From positions 1 through 6,572 of the forward strand of contig JANXQZ010000950.1 of assembly GCA_025353235.1 (NCBI GenBank): a DNA stretch of 6,572 bases. The letters run 5' to 3'. The notes below the pieces were generated by a model that did no database searches, was not told where the DNA came from, and worked only from the letters and a program-made list of their open reading frames with translations. The stretch is from Bryobacterales bacterium. Its GTDB lineage: Bacteria > Acidobacteriota > Terriglobia > Bryobacterales > Bryobacteraceae. Within the stretch, counting starts at the first letter, position 1. Each line of letters begins with the position of its first letter. Positions 1 through 5,937 of the stretch are shown here, piece after piece. A program made the position numbers and the translations under genes.

Positions 1-30
1 CGAGCGACGCGGCTTGCACCCCGTCGCTCG
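1..30 (-). terminator. Inverted repeat downstream of the 479-aa secreted-protein gene, possible terminator
   Basis: A perfect 9-bp inverted repeat (bases 1-9 and 22-30, arm CGAGCGACG) encloses a 12-base loop. It lies 55-84 bases past the stop of the minus-strand gene ending at 85. A GC-rich stem here would suit a Rho-independent terminator for that gene, but any T-tract would lie beyond the left window edge and cannot be seen. It could also be an unrelated dyad. Confidence 0.3.
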
Positions 31-84
31 GCCTGATTCAAATAGACTGAGTTACTTCGCGATAGCTCTACGTAAAGTGCTTCG

Positions 85-1524
85 TTATTGCTTCATGCCG
101 CCAAGGCCGCCCAAGCGACAAGACTTGCAAATGCCGAAGCCGCTCCCGGTGATCTGGATAAACCCGCAGAGCGTTGTAATGCGAGTCAACTCCGCAGCGC
201 TCAGCATAGCTGGCACAAAACGTGTCTCCGTTATCCCAAAAGTACCCACAGGACTTCCGACCGTGACCGGCAGAGGATGAATCGTGGTACCCCATGCTGC
301 TAGCCCGTTCTGAAGCGGATTTGCAGGAGTGCCGGCGGTAGCTGCATTGCATGCAGGAGCAACGCCCGCTGCGCTGGTGGCCAGCAGTTTCACTACGATC
401 GAAGTCGGCCTGCCAGGCGTTAGCGTGTTGCTGGTCAGGTCGCTCACGGCTGAAAGCGAAGCCAGTCCATTGGGTGTGACTAAGCATGAGCAACAAGAGA
501 CTAATTGCTCATCGGGCGAGAAAGCATACACGTTCACGCACAAGCTATCGCTAACGACGGGTGCGCCAGCAACGGGAGCGTCCCCGATAGGGGCAGGAAC
601 GCCTTCGCCGGTGTTGGTGAAGTTAATCACCGAATCTCCGATCGCCAAATTCGAGGTGTAGCGGACTTGGAAGGGCTGGCCCACGAAGATGTCCGCGGAG
701 GCGAAGACAAGAGGCCCATTGCCGCCGGATTGGGCAGCCGAAAGATTGGTAACGGGTCCGTCGACTACACCGTTCACGTTCACCGTTAAAGTGCAAGTTG
801 CGCTCGGTGCCAGAGTCGCATTAAGGCCGAATTCAAGGCGGTTACTCATGATGAACGTGCCGCCGCAGGTATTGATCAAACCGTTCGGGTCCGCGAAGAT
901 CAAACCGGGGGGCAACCCGTCTATCAGAGAGAAAGTAAGGGGGACGGTTGTATTCGGATTCGACAGCGTAAAGGTGACGGTTGTGGTTCCGTTCACGCCG
1001 ACGGTGGCGGTTCCGAAAGTTTTCGCAAGTGTGACGGACAACGGCGCATTTACCTGCAACGTTGCAGTTCCAGGACTCCCAGCTCCCTGAGTGATATCCG
1101 AAGCGGTCACGGTGTTAGTGATCGGGCCGGCTGTATTCCCTTGAACGAGCACCGTGAAAGTGCAGGAGCCGCTAGGGCCGATAACAGTGGAATTCAAGCC
1201 TACCGTGGTCCCGCCCAGGGTTGCAGCCACACCTCCAAACGCCGATCCAACTCCCGTGCAGGACGCAGTCTGAGTTCCAGTTGCGGCAAGGACAAGATTG
1301 GCGGGAAAGGTGTCGGTGAAGGTGACCCCCGAGAGCGCAATGGCTGCATTCGGGTTGGTAACCGTGAACTTCAACGTCGAGGTTGCACCCGCCGTTATCG
1401 TGGACGGCGTGAATACCTTGCTGACGCCAGGGGGAGTAAGTGGCGCGGCAACCAAAATCATGGTCGAGAGATAAGTCGCGCAGGCGACCAGGGATATTTG
1501 TGGTTTAGATTTAGATATAGACAA
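85..1524 (-). CDS. Secreted DUF11-like repeat protein with Cys-rich C-terminal domain (downstream paralog)
   Basis: A 479-aa predicted exported protein of unknown function. Residues 1-27 look like a signal peptide: Lys at 5 and 7, then a hydrophobic stretch. Two DUF11-like beta-sandwich repeats follow at about 34-160 and 163-275. Each has the pattern KTFG/KVFTPS...TxTFTxxNPN...DxxPxGL and one cysteine pair (C89/C121 and C220/C244) that could form disulfides. A linker (FVGQPFQVRYT, 280-290) leads into a C-terminal domain with eight cysteines: C329, C344, C345, C347, C392, C453, C466 and C469. The protein ends in SCRLGGLGGMKQ. The start is TTG, chosen because GGAGG lies 6 bases upstream and the signal peptide begins there. 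DUF11 repeats are typical of extracellular or cell-surface proteins. The role of the C-terminal domain is not known to me. A paralog lies 158 bp upstream in the same orientation, and the shared leader suggests tandem duplication. I see no PEP-CTERM or LPXTG anchor, so the protein may be released or outer-surface associated. Confidence 0.85.
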   Translation of the reverse strand: MSISKSKPQISLVACATYLSTMILVAAPLTPPGVSKVFTPSTITAGATSTLKFTVTNPNAAIALSGVTFTDTFPANLVLAATGTQTASCTGVGSAFGGVAATLGGTTVGLNSTVIGPSGSCTFTVLVQGNTAGPITNTVTASDITQGAGSPGTATLQVNAPLSVTLAKTFGTATVGVNGTTTVTFTLSNPNTTVPLTFSLIDGLPPGLIFADPNGLINTCGGTFIMSNRLEFGLNATLAPSATCTLTVNVNGVVDGPVTNLSAAQSGGNGPLVFASADIFVGQPFQVRYTSNLAIGDSVINFTNTGEGVPAPIGDAPVAGAPVVSDSLCVNVYAFSPDEQLVSCCSCLVTPNGLASLSAVSDLTSNTLTPGRPTSIVVKLLATSAAGVAPACNAATAGTPANPLQNGLAAWGTTIHPLPVTVGSPVGTFGITETRFVPAMLSAAELTRITTLCGFIQITGSGFGICKSCRLGGLGGMKQ

Positions 1525-1530
1525 AGCGAT

Positions 1531-1535
1531 CCTCC
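1531..1535 (-). promoter_or_regulatory. Ribosome binding site that fixes a TTG start
   Basis: The plus-strand CCTCC reads GGAGG on the minus strand, 6 bases before the TTG at 1524-1522. No ATG or GTG with a comparable site is near, so this decides the start of the 479-aa protein. Confidence 0.75.
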
Positions 1536-1559
1536 GTTAAGTAGCGCTTTGCCCGGTTG

Positions 1560-1578
1560 GCTTGACGCGTTGTCAAGC
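1560..1578 (-). promoter_or_regulatory. Leader hairpin shared with the upstream paralog
   Basis: A perfect 7-bp stem (GCTTGAC / GTCAAGC on either strand) with a 5-base loop lies 36-54 bases upstream of the TTG start. The surrounding minus-strand block, roughly CGCGTCAAGCCAACCGGGC and on to the ribosome binding site, aligns with the leader of the 471-aa paralog (3104-3153). There the stem is kept with different bases. It may be an RNA leader element or a protein operator; the sequence does not distinguish them. Confidence 0.45.
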
Positions 1579-1593
1579 GTACCATGTAATTTC

Positions 1594-1624
1594 CTTACTC
1601 ACAATAGCGCTATGACCTAGTAAG
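1594..1624. repeat. Nested dyad between the two secreted-protein genes
   Basis: A 10-bp perfect palindrome ATAGCGCTAT (1604-1613) is nested inside a 6-bp inverted repeat, CTTACT (1594-1599) and AGTAAG (1619-1624). It lies after the stop of the 471-aa gene and before the start of the 479-aa gene. It could be an operator for the downstream gene or a weak terminator for the upstream one. There is no T-tract, so neither is proven. Confidence 0.3.
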
Positions 1625-1682
1625 ATAACCTACAGTCAAGATACCCTGTCTAGCGAGCGTTGTGACTAGGCTTAATGACTAC

Positions 1683-3098
1683 CTACTGACGCGCTGCCCC
1701 CAATCCGCCCAGCCGACAGGATCTACAAATTCCGTACCCGCTTCCGTTGATTTGAATGAATCCGCACAGGGCTGTCACGCGCACCAACTCAGCAGCGCTC
1801 AGTTGCGCGGAGGCAAATCGAGTTTCCGTAACGCCGTAAGCCCGATAAGAACTCTGCGGAGATAGGGGAAGGGCATGAATCGTAGTGCCCCAGGCAACCA
1901 AGCCGTTCGCCAAGGGGTTCGCGGAAGTGCCGGCCGTAGCCGCGTTGCAAGTCGTATTGGCCCCTCCGCTGGTCGCCAACAATTTCACGACGACGGAGGT
2001 CGCCCGGCCGGGCGTCAGGCCGTTGCTCACCAAGTCGTTAGCCGCTGAAATCGAGCCGAGCCCATCCGGAGTGATTGCGCAGGAGCAACAAGAGATGAGT
2101 TGCTCGTCGGGAGAAAAGGCGTACGCGTTTACGCAGATATTGCCGTTCTGCGCCGGGAGCGACGTTGTCGAGCTTTCCCCGGTGTTGGTGAAGTTCATCA
2201 CCGAATCGCCAATTGTGAGATTGGCAGTGTAGCGGACTTGATAGGGGTCGCCTACGAAGATGCCGGCGGAAGCCGCAAGTCCGGTGCCGCCGTTGGCGGA
2301 AGTGATCGGAGCGGTTGTGTTGTTCTGCTGGCCGTCGAGCACCCCGACCACGCTTACGGTCACAGTGCACGCCGCAGAAGGAGCCAACGTAACCCCGGCC
2401 ACGCTAATCAGGTTAGACCCTGCAAGGGCGCTGACCGGAACGGCGCAATCCGTTGCAACCACGCTCGGCGTGGCGACGAGAAGTCCGACAGGCAGAGTGT
2501 CGCTCACACCCACCCCGTTGAGTTGCAGAGCCGCATTTGGATTGGAAAGAACGAAGGTTAAGGTTGTAGTCGAATTGACAGCGACGGTCGCAGAGCCAAA
2601 TGTCTTGGTGAGCACCGGCGGCAGCCCCGAACTCACGCTTAGGCCCGCCGAAGCCGTGTTGCCCGCCCCTGCCGTTCCGTCGAATACCGTAACGTTGTTG
2701 GTTAGCAACCCAGGCGCTGTGCCTTTTACACTGACCGTGAACGTGCAAAAACCGTTCGCGGGCAAGACGGTGGAGAGGAGCGCGACAGTGGTTCCCCCCG
2801 CTGTGGCGGCCACCCCTCCGAATGCGGATCCTGCCGAGCAGGCAGCGGTCTGGGTTCCAGTCGCCGTCAGGACCAGGCCAGCAGGAAAAGTGTCGTTGAA
2901 GAACACGCTCGAGAGCGTCGAGGTCGCGCTAGGATTGGACACCGTAATCGTCAAAGTCGAGGTTGCGCCTAGCACGGCCGTCGAAGGATTGAAACTCTCC
3001 GCCAGGACCGGCGGAAGTACTTGGCCAGGGGCCGGCAGCGAAACGAGTGCGCAAACAAACGCCGCGCAAACGGCTGGGATATTCGGTTTTAAATTCAT
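1683..3098 (-). CDS. Secreted DUF11-like repeat protein with Cys-rich C-terminal domain (upstream paralog)
   Basis: A 471-aa paralog of the neighbouring 479-aa protein. Residues 1-25 look like a signal peptide, with a hydrophobic core at 8-22 ending SLPAPG. Two DUF11-like repeats occupy about 32-157 and 161-277, with cysteine pairs C87/C118 and C218/C244. The linker FVGDPYQVRYT (281-291) precedes the same C-terminal domain, with all eight cysteines kept: C322, C337, C338, C340, C384, C445, C458 and C461. It ends SCRLGGLGAARQ. By eye, the SCCSC-containing block is identical to the paralog at about 43 of 56 positions and the last 39 residues at about 30. The repeats diverge more, especially the second. 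The ATG start is supported by GGAG (3106-3109) 7 bases upstream. The gene diverges from the DUF1015 gene. The 158-bp gap to the downstream paralog, which has its own leader, suggests that each copy is separately controlled. Molecular function is unknown; a secreted or surface role is inferred from the signal peptide and repeats. Confidence 0.85.
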   Translation of the reverse strand: MNLKPNIPAVCAAFVCALVSLPAPGQVLPPVLAESFNPSTAVLGATSTLTITVSNPSATSTLSSVFFNDTFPAGLVLTATGTQTAACSAGSAFGGVAATAGGTTVALLSTVLPANGFCTFTVSVKGTAPGLLTNNVTVFDGTAGAGNTASAGLSVSSGLPPVLTKTFGSATVAVNSTTTLTFVLSNPNAALQLNGVGVSDTLPVGLLVATPSVVATDCAVPVSALAGSNLISVAGVTLAPSAACTVTVSVVGVLDGQQNNTTAPITSANGGTGLAASAGIFVGDPYQVRYTANLTIGDSVMNFTNTGESSTTSLPAQNGNICVNAYAFSPDEQLISCCSCAITPDGLGSISAANDLVSNGLTPGRATSVVVKLLATSGGANTTCNAATAGTSANPLANGLVAWGTTIHALPLSPQSSYRAYGVTETRFASAQLSAAELVRVTALCGFIQINGSGYGICRSCRLGGLGAARQ

Positions 3099-3135
3099 GA
3101 GAGTGCTCCGTTCAAAATCGCGCCGCGCCCGCTGG

Positions 3136-3153
3136 CTTTACGCGCTGATAAAA
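3136..3153 (-). promoter_or_regulatory. Leader hairpin of the 471-aa paralog, with stem covariation
   Basis: On the minus strand TTTAT (plus 3148-3152) pairs with GTAAA (plus 3137-3141) across a 6-base loop. The inner pair is T-G and an outer G-T wobble can be added at 3136/3153. It aligns with the stronger hairpin at 1560-1578. One internal pair changes from G-C there to T-A here, so pairing is kept while the sequence changes. It lies 38-55 bases upstream of the ATG. The surrounding bases (CGCGTAAAGCCAGCGGGC) are shared with the paralog's leader. Confidence 0.4.
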
Positions 3154-3257
3154 ACTAGCATCCCTATCGCGGACTTACCAAGGGACTTTCGGGGTACTCT
3201 TTCCCTTCCTACCGCACACAAGTACTGGGGCTTCAGGATGGGGTGATATTCTGGCCA

Positions 3258-4493
3258 ATGGCCAAGATATTCCCTTTTCAGCCGTATTGCTACGCCAGAG
3301 CGGCGGGCCCGTTAGATCGCCTGGTCACTCAGCCCTATGACAAGATCTCGCCAGAGATGCAAGCCCGGTATCTCTCGCTCAGTCCCTATAACCTGGTACG
3401 GCTTATCTTAGGGGAGCGGTTTCCGTCTGACGATGACGCCAACAATGTGTACACCCGCGCCGCTCACGACTTGCATGACTGGATTGCAGCGGGCGTGCTT
3501 GCGAAAGAAGAGCAGCCCGGCTTTTACGCCTATTTCCAGGAATTCAGCCTTCCCGGTTCCAGCGAGCGGCTGACTCGCAAAGGCTTCATCGGCCTGGGCG
3601 CACTGGAGGAGTATGCGGCGAAGATCGTGCATCGGCATGAGCAGACCTTATCGGGTCCGAAGAAAGACCGCACCGAACTTCTAAGCCACACCCTTGCGCA
3701 CTTCGGGCAGATCTTCATGCTGTATCCCGATCCGGCCCGGGAAATCGACGCGGTCCTGGACGAAGCAGCGCAAGGCGAGCCCCTGGTGGTTTTGGACGAC
3801 GAGTACGGCGCAACCCACCGGATGTGGAAGATCGCGGATGGAGCGAGCATCGGACGAATACAGCAGCTAATGGCAGACAAGAAGCTGCTCATAGCGGACG
3901 GGCATCATCGTTACGAGACCGCGTTGGCATTCCGGATTTCCAACCCGCAAATCGAAGGCGTTAAGAATGTGATGATGACTTTCGTGAACATGCACGCGCC
4001 CGGGTTGAAGATCCTGGCGACGCATCGCGTGGTGAGCGGCATGGGGAATTTCAGCGGCGAGAATCTGCTGGCGAAACTGCAGACGAGAAAGCCTGCTTCA
4101 CTCGGCGAGTTGAAAGAGATTTTTTCCACGCCCGCCCCGGAGAGGATTCGCATCGGGATTGCTCTTCCAGGCGATGCGGGTATTCACCTATTGGATCGCG
4201 AGCGCAAACCGGGAGAATTGGACGTGCGAGTTCTGCATGATGAACTGCTGGGAAGGGCGCTCGGGATCGGCGAAGAGGCCGTTCGCGAGGAAAGATATTT
4301 GCAGTATGTGCGAGGTTTGGATGCCGCTTGGGCCAAAGTGGTTGACGGCCAGGCGCAAGCAGCTTTCTTGCTGGAACCGACGACGGCCCAGCAAGTTGCC
4401 GAGGTTGCCTTCGGAGGCGGCGTCATGCCTCAGAAATCAACCGATTTCTTTCCCAAGCTGCTCAGCGGCCTAGCGATTTATAAGCTGGAGTAG
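3258..4493 (+). CDS. DUF1015 (COG4198) family protein
   Basis: A 411-aa cytoplasmic protein of the DUF1015 family, whose biochemical role is not established. Recognisable signatures, numbered from the ATG at 3258, are: N-terminal MAKIFPFQPYCY; VTQPYDKISP (23-32); RHEQT (126-130), followed by a K/R-rich segment and a FGQIFMLYPD stretch (149-158); the hallmark ADGHHRYETA (213-222); and the C-terminal MPQKSTDFFPKLLSGL (390-405). The length is normal for the family. The conserved His-rich ADGHHRYE segment is the likeliest functional site, but no reaction can be named from it. An in-frame GTG at 3243 would add five residues (MIFWP) and has AGGA closely upstream. I prefer the ATG because the family usually begins with a short M-x-x-I-x-P-F stretch and GGGGTGA lies upstream of it. 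No signal peptide or membrane segment was seen. The gene stands alone: it diverges from the secreted-protein pair and converges on the desaturase with 3 bases between stops. Confidence 0.9.
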   Translation: MAKIFPFQPYCYARAAGPLDRLVTQPYDKISPEMQARYLSLSPYNLVRLILGERFPSDDDANNVYTRAAHDLHDWIAAGVLAKEEQPGFYAYFQEFSLPGSSERLTRKGFIGLGALEEYAAKIVHRHEQTLSGPKKDRTELLSHTLAHFGQIFMLYPDPAREIDAVLDEAAQGEPLVVLDDEYGATHRMWKIADGASIGRIQQLMADKKLLIADGHHRYETALAFRISNPQIEGVKNVMMTFVNMHAPGLKILATHRVVSGMGNFSGENLLAKLQTRKPASLGELKEIFSTPAPERIRIGIALPGDAGIHLLDRERKPGELDVRVLHDELLGRALGIGEEAVREERYLQYVRGLDAAWAKVVDGQAQAAFLLEPTTAQQVAEVAFGGGVMPQKSTDFFPKLLSGLAIYKLE

Positions 4494-4496
4494 ATC

Positions 4497-5351
4497 CTAC
4501 GCCGCTTCTCGTTCCGCGATCGCGCTGGTCAACTTCGCCACTCGAATCGATTTCGCAATACCTAGAAACGACAGCAGCCTCAGTGTAAGCCAGGATGGAT
4601 CGAACTCGTACCAAGCCAAGCCATGCCGAGCCGACGTCGGATGCGCGTGGTGATTATTGTGCCAGCCTTCGCCGAACGTCAGGAGCGCCACCCACCAGTT
4701 GTTCCGCGAATCATCGCGGGTACTGAAGCGTCTCGATCCCCACATGTGAGTAGCGGAGTTGACCAGCCAAGTGGCATGCAGCCCGAAAGTCACACGGACA
4801 AAAATGCCCCAAAACATCAACGGCCAGCCGCCAATTGCCAGCAGGATTACGCCTAGAACAACCTGCGGGATCCAGTGGTAATTATTCAGCCAAATATAGA
4901 AGCGGTGCTTGGCCAGATCCGGAGCGTATCTGGACATCATGGCGGTGTTGGCATGGTTGGCTTCGCCGAACAGGATCCAGCCCACATGCGACCAGAAAGC
5001 GCCATCCCGGGGAGAGTGCGGATCGCCTGCATGATCGGATTTTTGATGATGGATGCGGTGGGTCGCCACCCAGAAAATCGGACCGCCCTCCAGCGTCAGG
5101 GCTCCGCAGAGAGCGAAAAAGTACTCCAGAGGGAGGGGCACCTTAAAGGATCGATGGGTATGCAGCCGGTGGTATCCCAGGCTGATGCCGAGTCCAATGC
5201 ACATCCAGTATAAAAACACGGTTGCGGCGAAAACGCGCCAGCTGAACATGAAGAGTGCGGCAACGGCACCTACGTGAAACAGCGCGAAAACGATGGTCGT
5301 CAGCCAATTCATCTTCTGACGATTCGGGAAGCTCGTGATCTCTGTGCTCAT
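4497..5351 (-). CDS. Fatty acid desaturase (acyl-CoA delta-9 / stearoyl-CoA desaturase type)
   Basis: A 284-aa integral membrane di-iron desaturase, expected to put a cis double bond into a saturated acyl chain using O2 and an electron donor. All three histidine boxes are present: HRLHTH (61-66), HRIHH (98-102) and HNNHH (231-235). An extra conserved histidine sits in NSATHMWG (H202). Hydrophobic membrane segments lie at about 17-37, 39-59, 73-95 and 161-196. The motifs GYHRLHTHRSF, EGGPIFWVATHRIHH and GEGWHNNHH are typical of the acyl-CoA desaturase branch rather than plant-type acyl-ACP enzymes. There is no fused cytochrome b5, so electrons must come from a separate ferredoxin or similar donor. 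Delta-9 specificity is inferred from the family. The ATG at 5351 is directly preceded by an in-frame stop, so the only alternative is M14 (5312). No Shine-Dalgarno sequence precedes 5351, and translation may be leaderless. Control by temperature is plausible but not shown. Confidence 0.93.
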   Translation of the reverse strand: MSTEITSFPNRQKMNWLTTIVFALFHVGAVAALFMFSWRVFAATVFLYWMCIGLGISLGYHRLHTHRSFKVPLPLEYFFALCGALTLEGGPIFWVATHRIHHQKSDHAGDPHSPRDGAFWSHVGWILFGEANHANTAMMSRYAPDLAKHRFYIWLNNYHWIPQVVLGVILLAIGGWPLMFWGIFVRVTFGLHATWLVNSATHMWGSRRFSTRDDSRNNWWVALLTFGEGWHNNHHAHPTSARHGLAWYEFDPSWLTLRLLSFLGIAKSIRVAKLTSAIAEREAA

Positions 5352-5387
5352 TTAGAATTTTTAAGGAGGCCAAGCCTACAATTCCAA
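5352..5387 (-). promoter_or_regulatory. Possible promoter placing the desaturase transcript start at or next to its ATG
   Basis: On the minus strand a -35-like TTGGAA (plus 5382-5387) is followed, 17-18 bases on, by an A-rich -10-like TAAAAA/TTAAAA (plus 5358-5364). This would put the transcription start within a few bases of the ATG at 5351. The match to the sigma-70 consensus is modest (about four of six in each box). The lack of any ribosome binding site before the ATG supports a leaderless reading. The same stretch contains CCTCCTTA on the coding strand, the opposite of a Shine-Dalgarno sequence. Confidence 0.25.
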
Positions 5388-5477
5388 GCTAGCAACGAAA
5401 TCCCGTAGAGTCTGTAAGAGTTGTGTAATGAGGGCTAAACGGTGGATTGCTGGGGGAGGGGTTAGAAGCAAAACGCG

Positions 5478-5534
5478 CGAAATGTGCCGAAACCGGCGCT
5501 TTCGTCAACCTGCTGCCGGATTCGGCACAATTCG
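5478..5534 (-). terminator. Long hairpin terminator after the 61-aa gene
   Basis: Two 20-base arms (5478-5497 and 5515-5534) pair at 18 of 20 positions, with two A-A mismatches (5482/5530 and 5492/5520) and a 17-base loop. The hairpin begins 6 bases after the stop of the 61-aa minus-strand gene. In that direction it is followed by CGCGTTTTGCTTCT, a short T-rich tract. The position, strong GC-rich stem and T-run fit Rho-independent termination, which would insulate the desaturase from readthrough. The stem is longer than a typical terminator, so a small repeat element that also serves as a terminator is an alternative. Confidence 0.6.
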
Positions 5535-5540
5535 TGAGCG

Positions 5541-5726
5541 CTAGATCGATTCCGGGCTGGTTCCATCGCCTTCCAGATACGGACCCGGCGGCATGCTGTC
5601 CAAATCTTCTTCAATCTTGGGTTCGCTCTTTCGTTCCTCTTTACGCTGCGCCTTTGCTTGGCGCTTTTCGAGACGTGCTGTTTCTTTTTGTTTCTTCTGA
5701 TAAGTCGACCTACCGCGTCCTGCCAT
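5541..5726 (-). CDS. Small highly charged hypothetical protein (61 aa)
   Basis: I cannot assign this to a named family. The N-terminal half (residues 1-34) is strongly basic, rich in Lys, Arg, Gln, Ala and Glu, and begins MAGRGRSTYQKKQKE. Residues 10-34 should form a single charged helix or short coiled coil. The C-terminal part (35-61) is acidic and Pro/Gly-rich (DLDSMPPGPYLEGDG) and is probably disordered. There is no signal peptide or membrane segment. Basic helix plus acidic tail suggests nucleic acid, ribosome or protein binding, but this is only inference. That it is real is supported by AGGAGG 4 bases before the ATG and a strong hairpin 6 bases after the stop. It is transcribed divergently from the cold shock gene, 211 bp away. 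The plus-strand frame over the same bases lacks such signals. Confidence 0.7.
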   Translation of the reverse strand: MAGRGRSTYQKKQKETARLEKRQAKAQRKEERKSEPKIEEDLDSMPPGPYLEGDGTSPESI

Positions 5727-5730
5727 ATTG

Positions 5731-5736
5731 CCTCCT
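5731..5736 (-). promoter_or_regulatory. Strong ribosome binding site of the 61-aa gene
   Basis: The minus strand reads GAGGAGGCAATATG: a full AGGAGG core 4 bases before the ATG at 5726. It is the main evidence that this short gene is translated, and it fixes the start. Confidence 0.7.
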
Positions 5737-5821
5737 CACAAATCTCAGGGTACCAGATTGGAGGGCAAACAGCCGAGTCCGAAACCGTGTTACTCTATTG
5801 CAAGCTATTGAACCCCTCCGT

Positions 5822-5831
5822 ACATCGATGT
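5822..5831. repeat. 10-bp palindrome in the divergent gap before the cold shock gene
   Basis: ACATCGATGT is a perfect palindrome lying 107-116 bases upstream of the cold shock ATG and about 100 bases upstream of the divergent 61-aa gene. A regulator site is possible, but a single 10-bp palindrome is weak evidence. I could not fix a convincing promoter for either gene; an AT-rich stretch (5896-5930) just before the cold shock gene includes a -10-like TTTAAT at 5897-5902. Confidence 0.2.
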
Positions 5832-5937
5832 GCCGATTGTATTCCGAACCCCGTGTTCTCACTGTCGCTATACCGTCCTGCTCGATTCCGCTGGATTTTA
5901 ATCGCTAACTAACATCAATTGTAAAAAAGGAAGCACC

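Noticed and set aside
85..130. Possible LPXTG, PEP-CTERM or GlyGly-CTERM sorting signal at the protein C-terminus
   Set aside because: The C-termini (SCRLGGLGGMKQ and SCRLGGLGAARQ) lack a hydrophobic membrane segment and a following basic cluster, so they do not fit these known sorting tags.
1634..1639. TTGACT on the minus strand as a -35 box for the 479-aa protein gene
   Set aside because: No acceptable -10 box lies 16-18 bases downstream; the best hexamer there (GTCATA) matches poorly.
3104..3160. Resemblance of GCGTAAAGCCAGCGGG in the leader to the GACGCAAAGCC core of GEMM (cyclic di-GMP-I) riboswitches
   Set aside because: The rest of the GEMM consensus is missing: no GGGCAAACC-type segment at the proper distance and no matching P1b helix. 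The paralogous leader fits it no better. A covariance search would settle it.
2260..3246. A 328-codon plus-strand open frame opposite the 471-aa secreted-protein gene
   Set aside because: It is antisense to a gene with signal peptide, ribosome binding site and a recognisable paralog. Its low-complexity Ala/Val/Thr translation is the mirror of the repetitive Thr/Val/Ala-rich protein.
5482..5837. The 9-mer ATGTGCCGA occurring at 5482-5490 and again at 5829-5837
   Set aside because: A shared 9-mer within a few hundred bases is expected by chance at about this frequency. Flanking similarity does not extend far enough to call a repeat.
5447..5908. A 153-codon plus-strand open frame
   Set aside because: It runs through the long hairpin and is antisense to the 61-aa gene. 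It has no good ribosome binding site and no recognisable motif.
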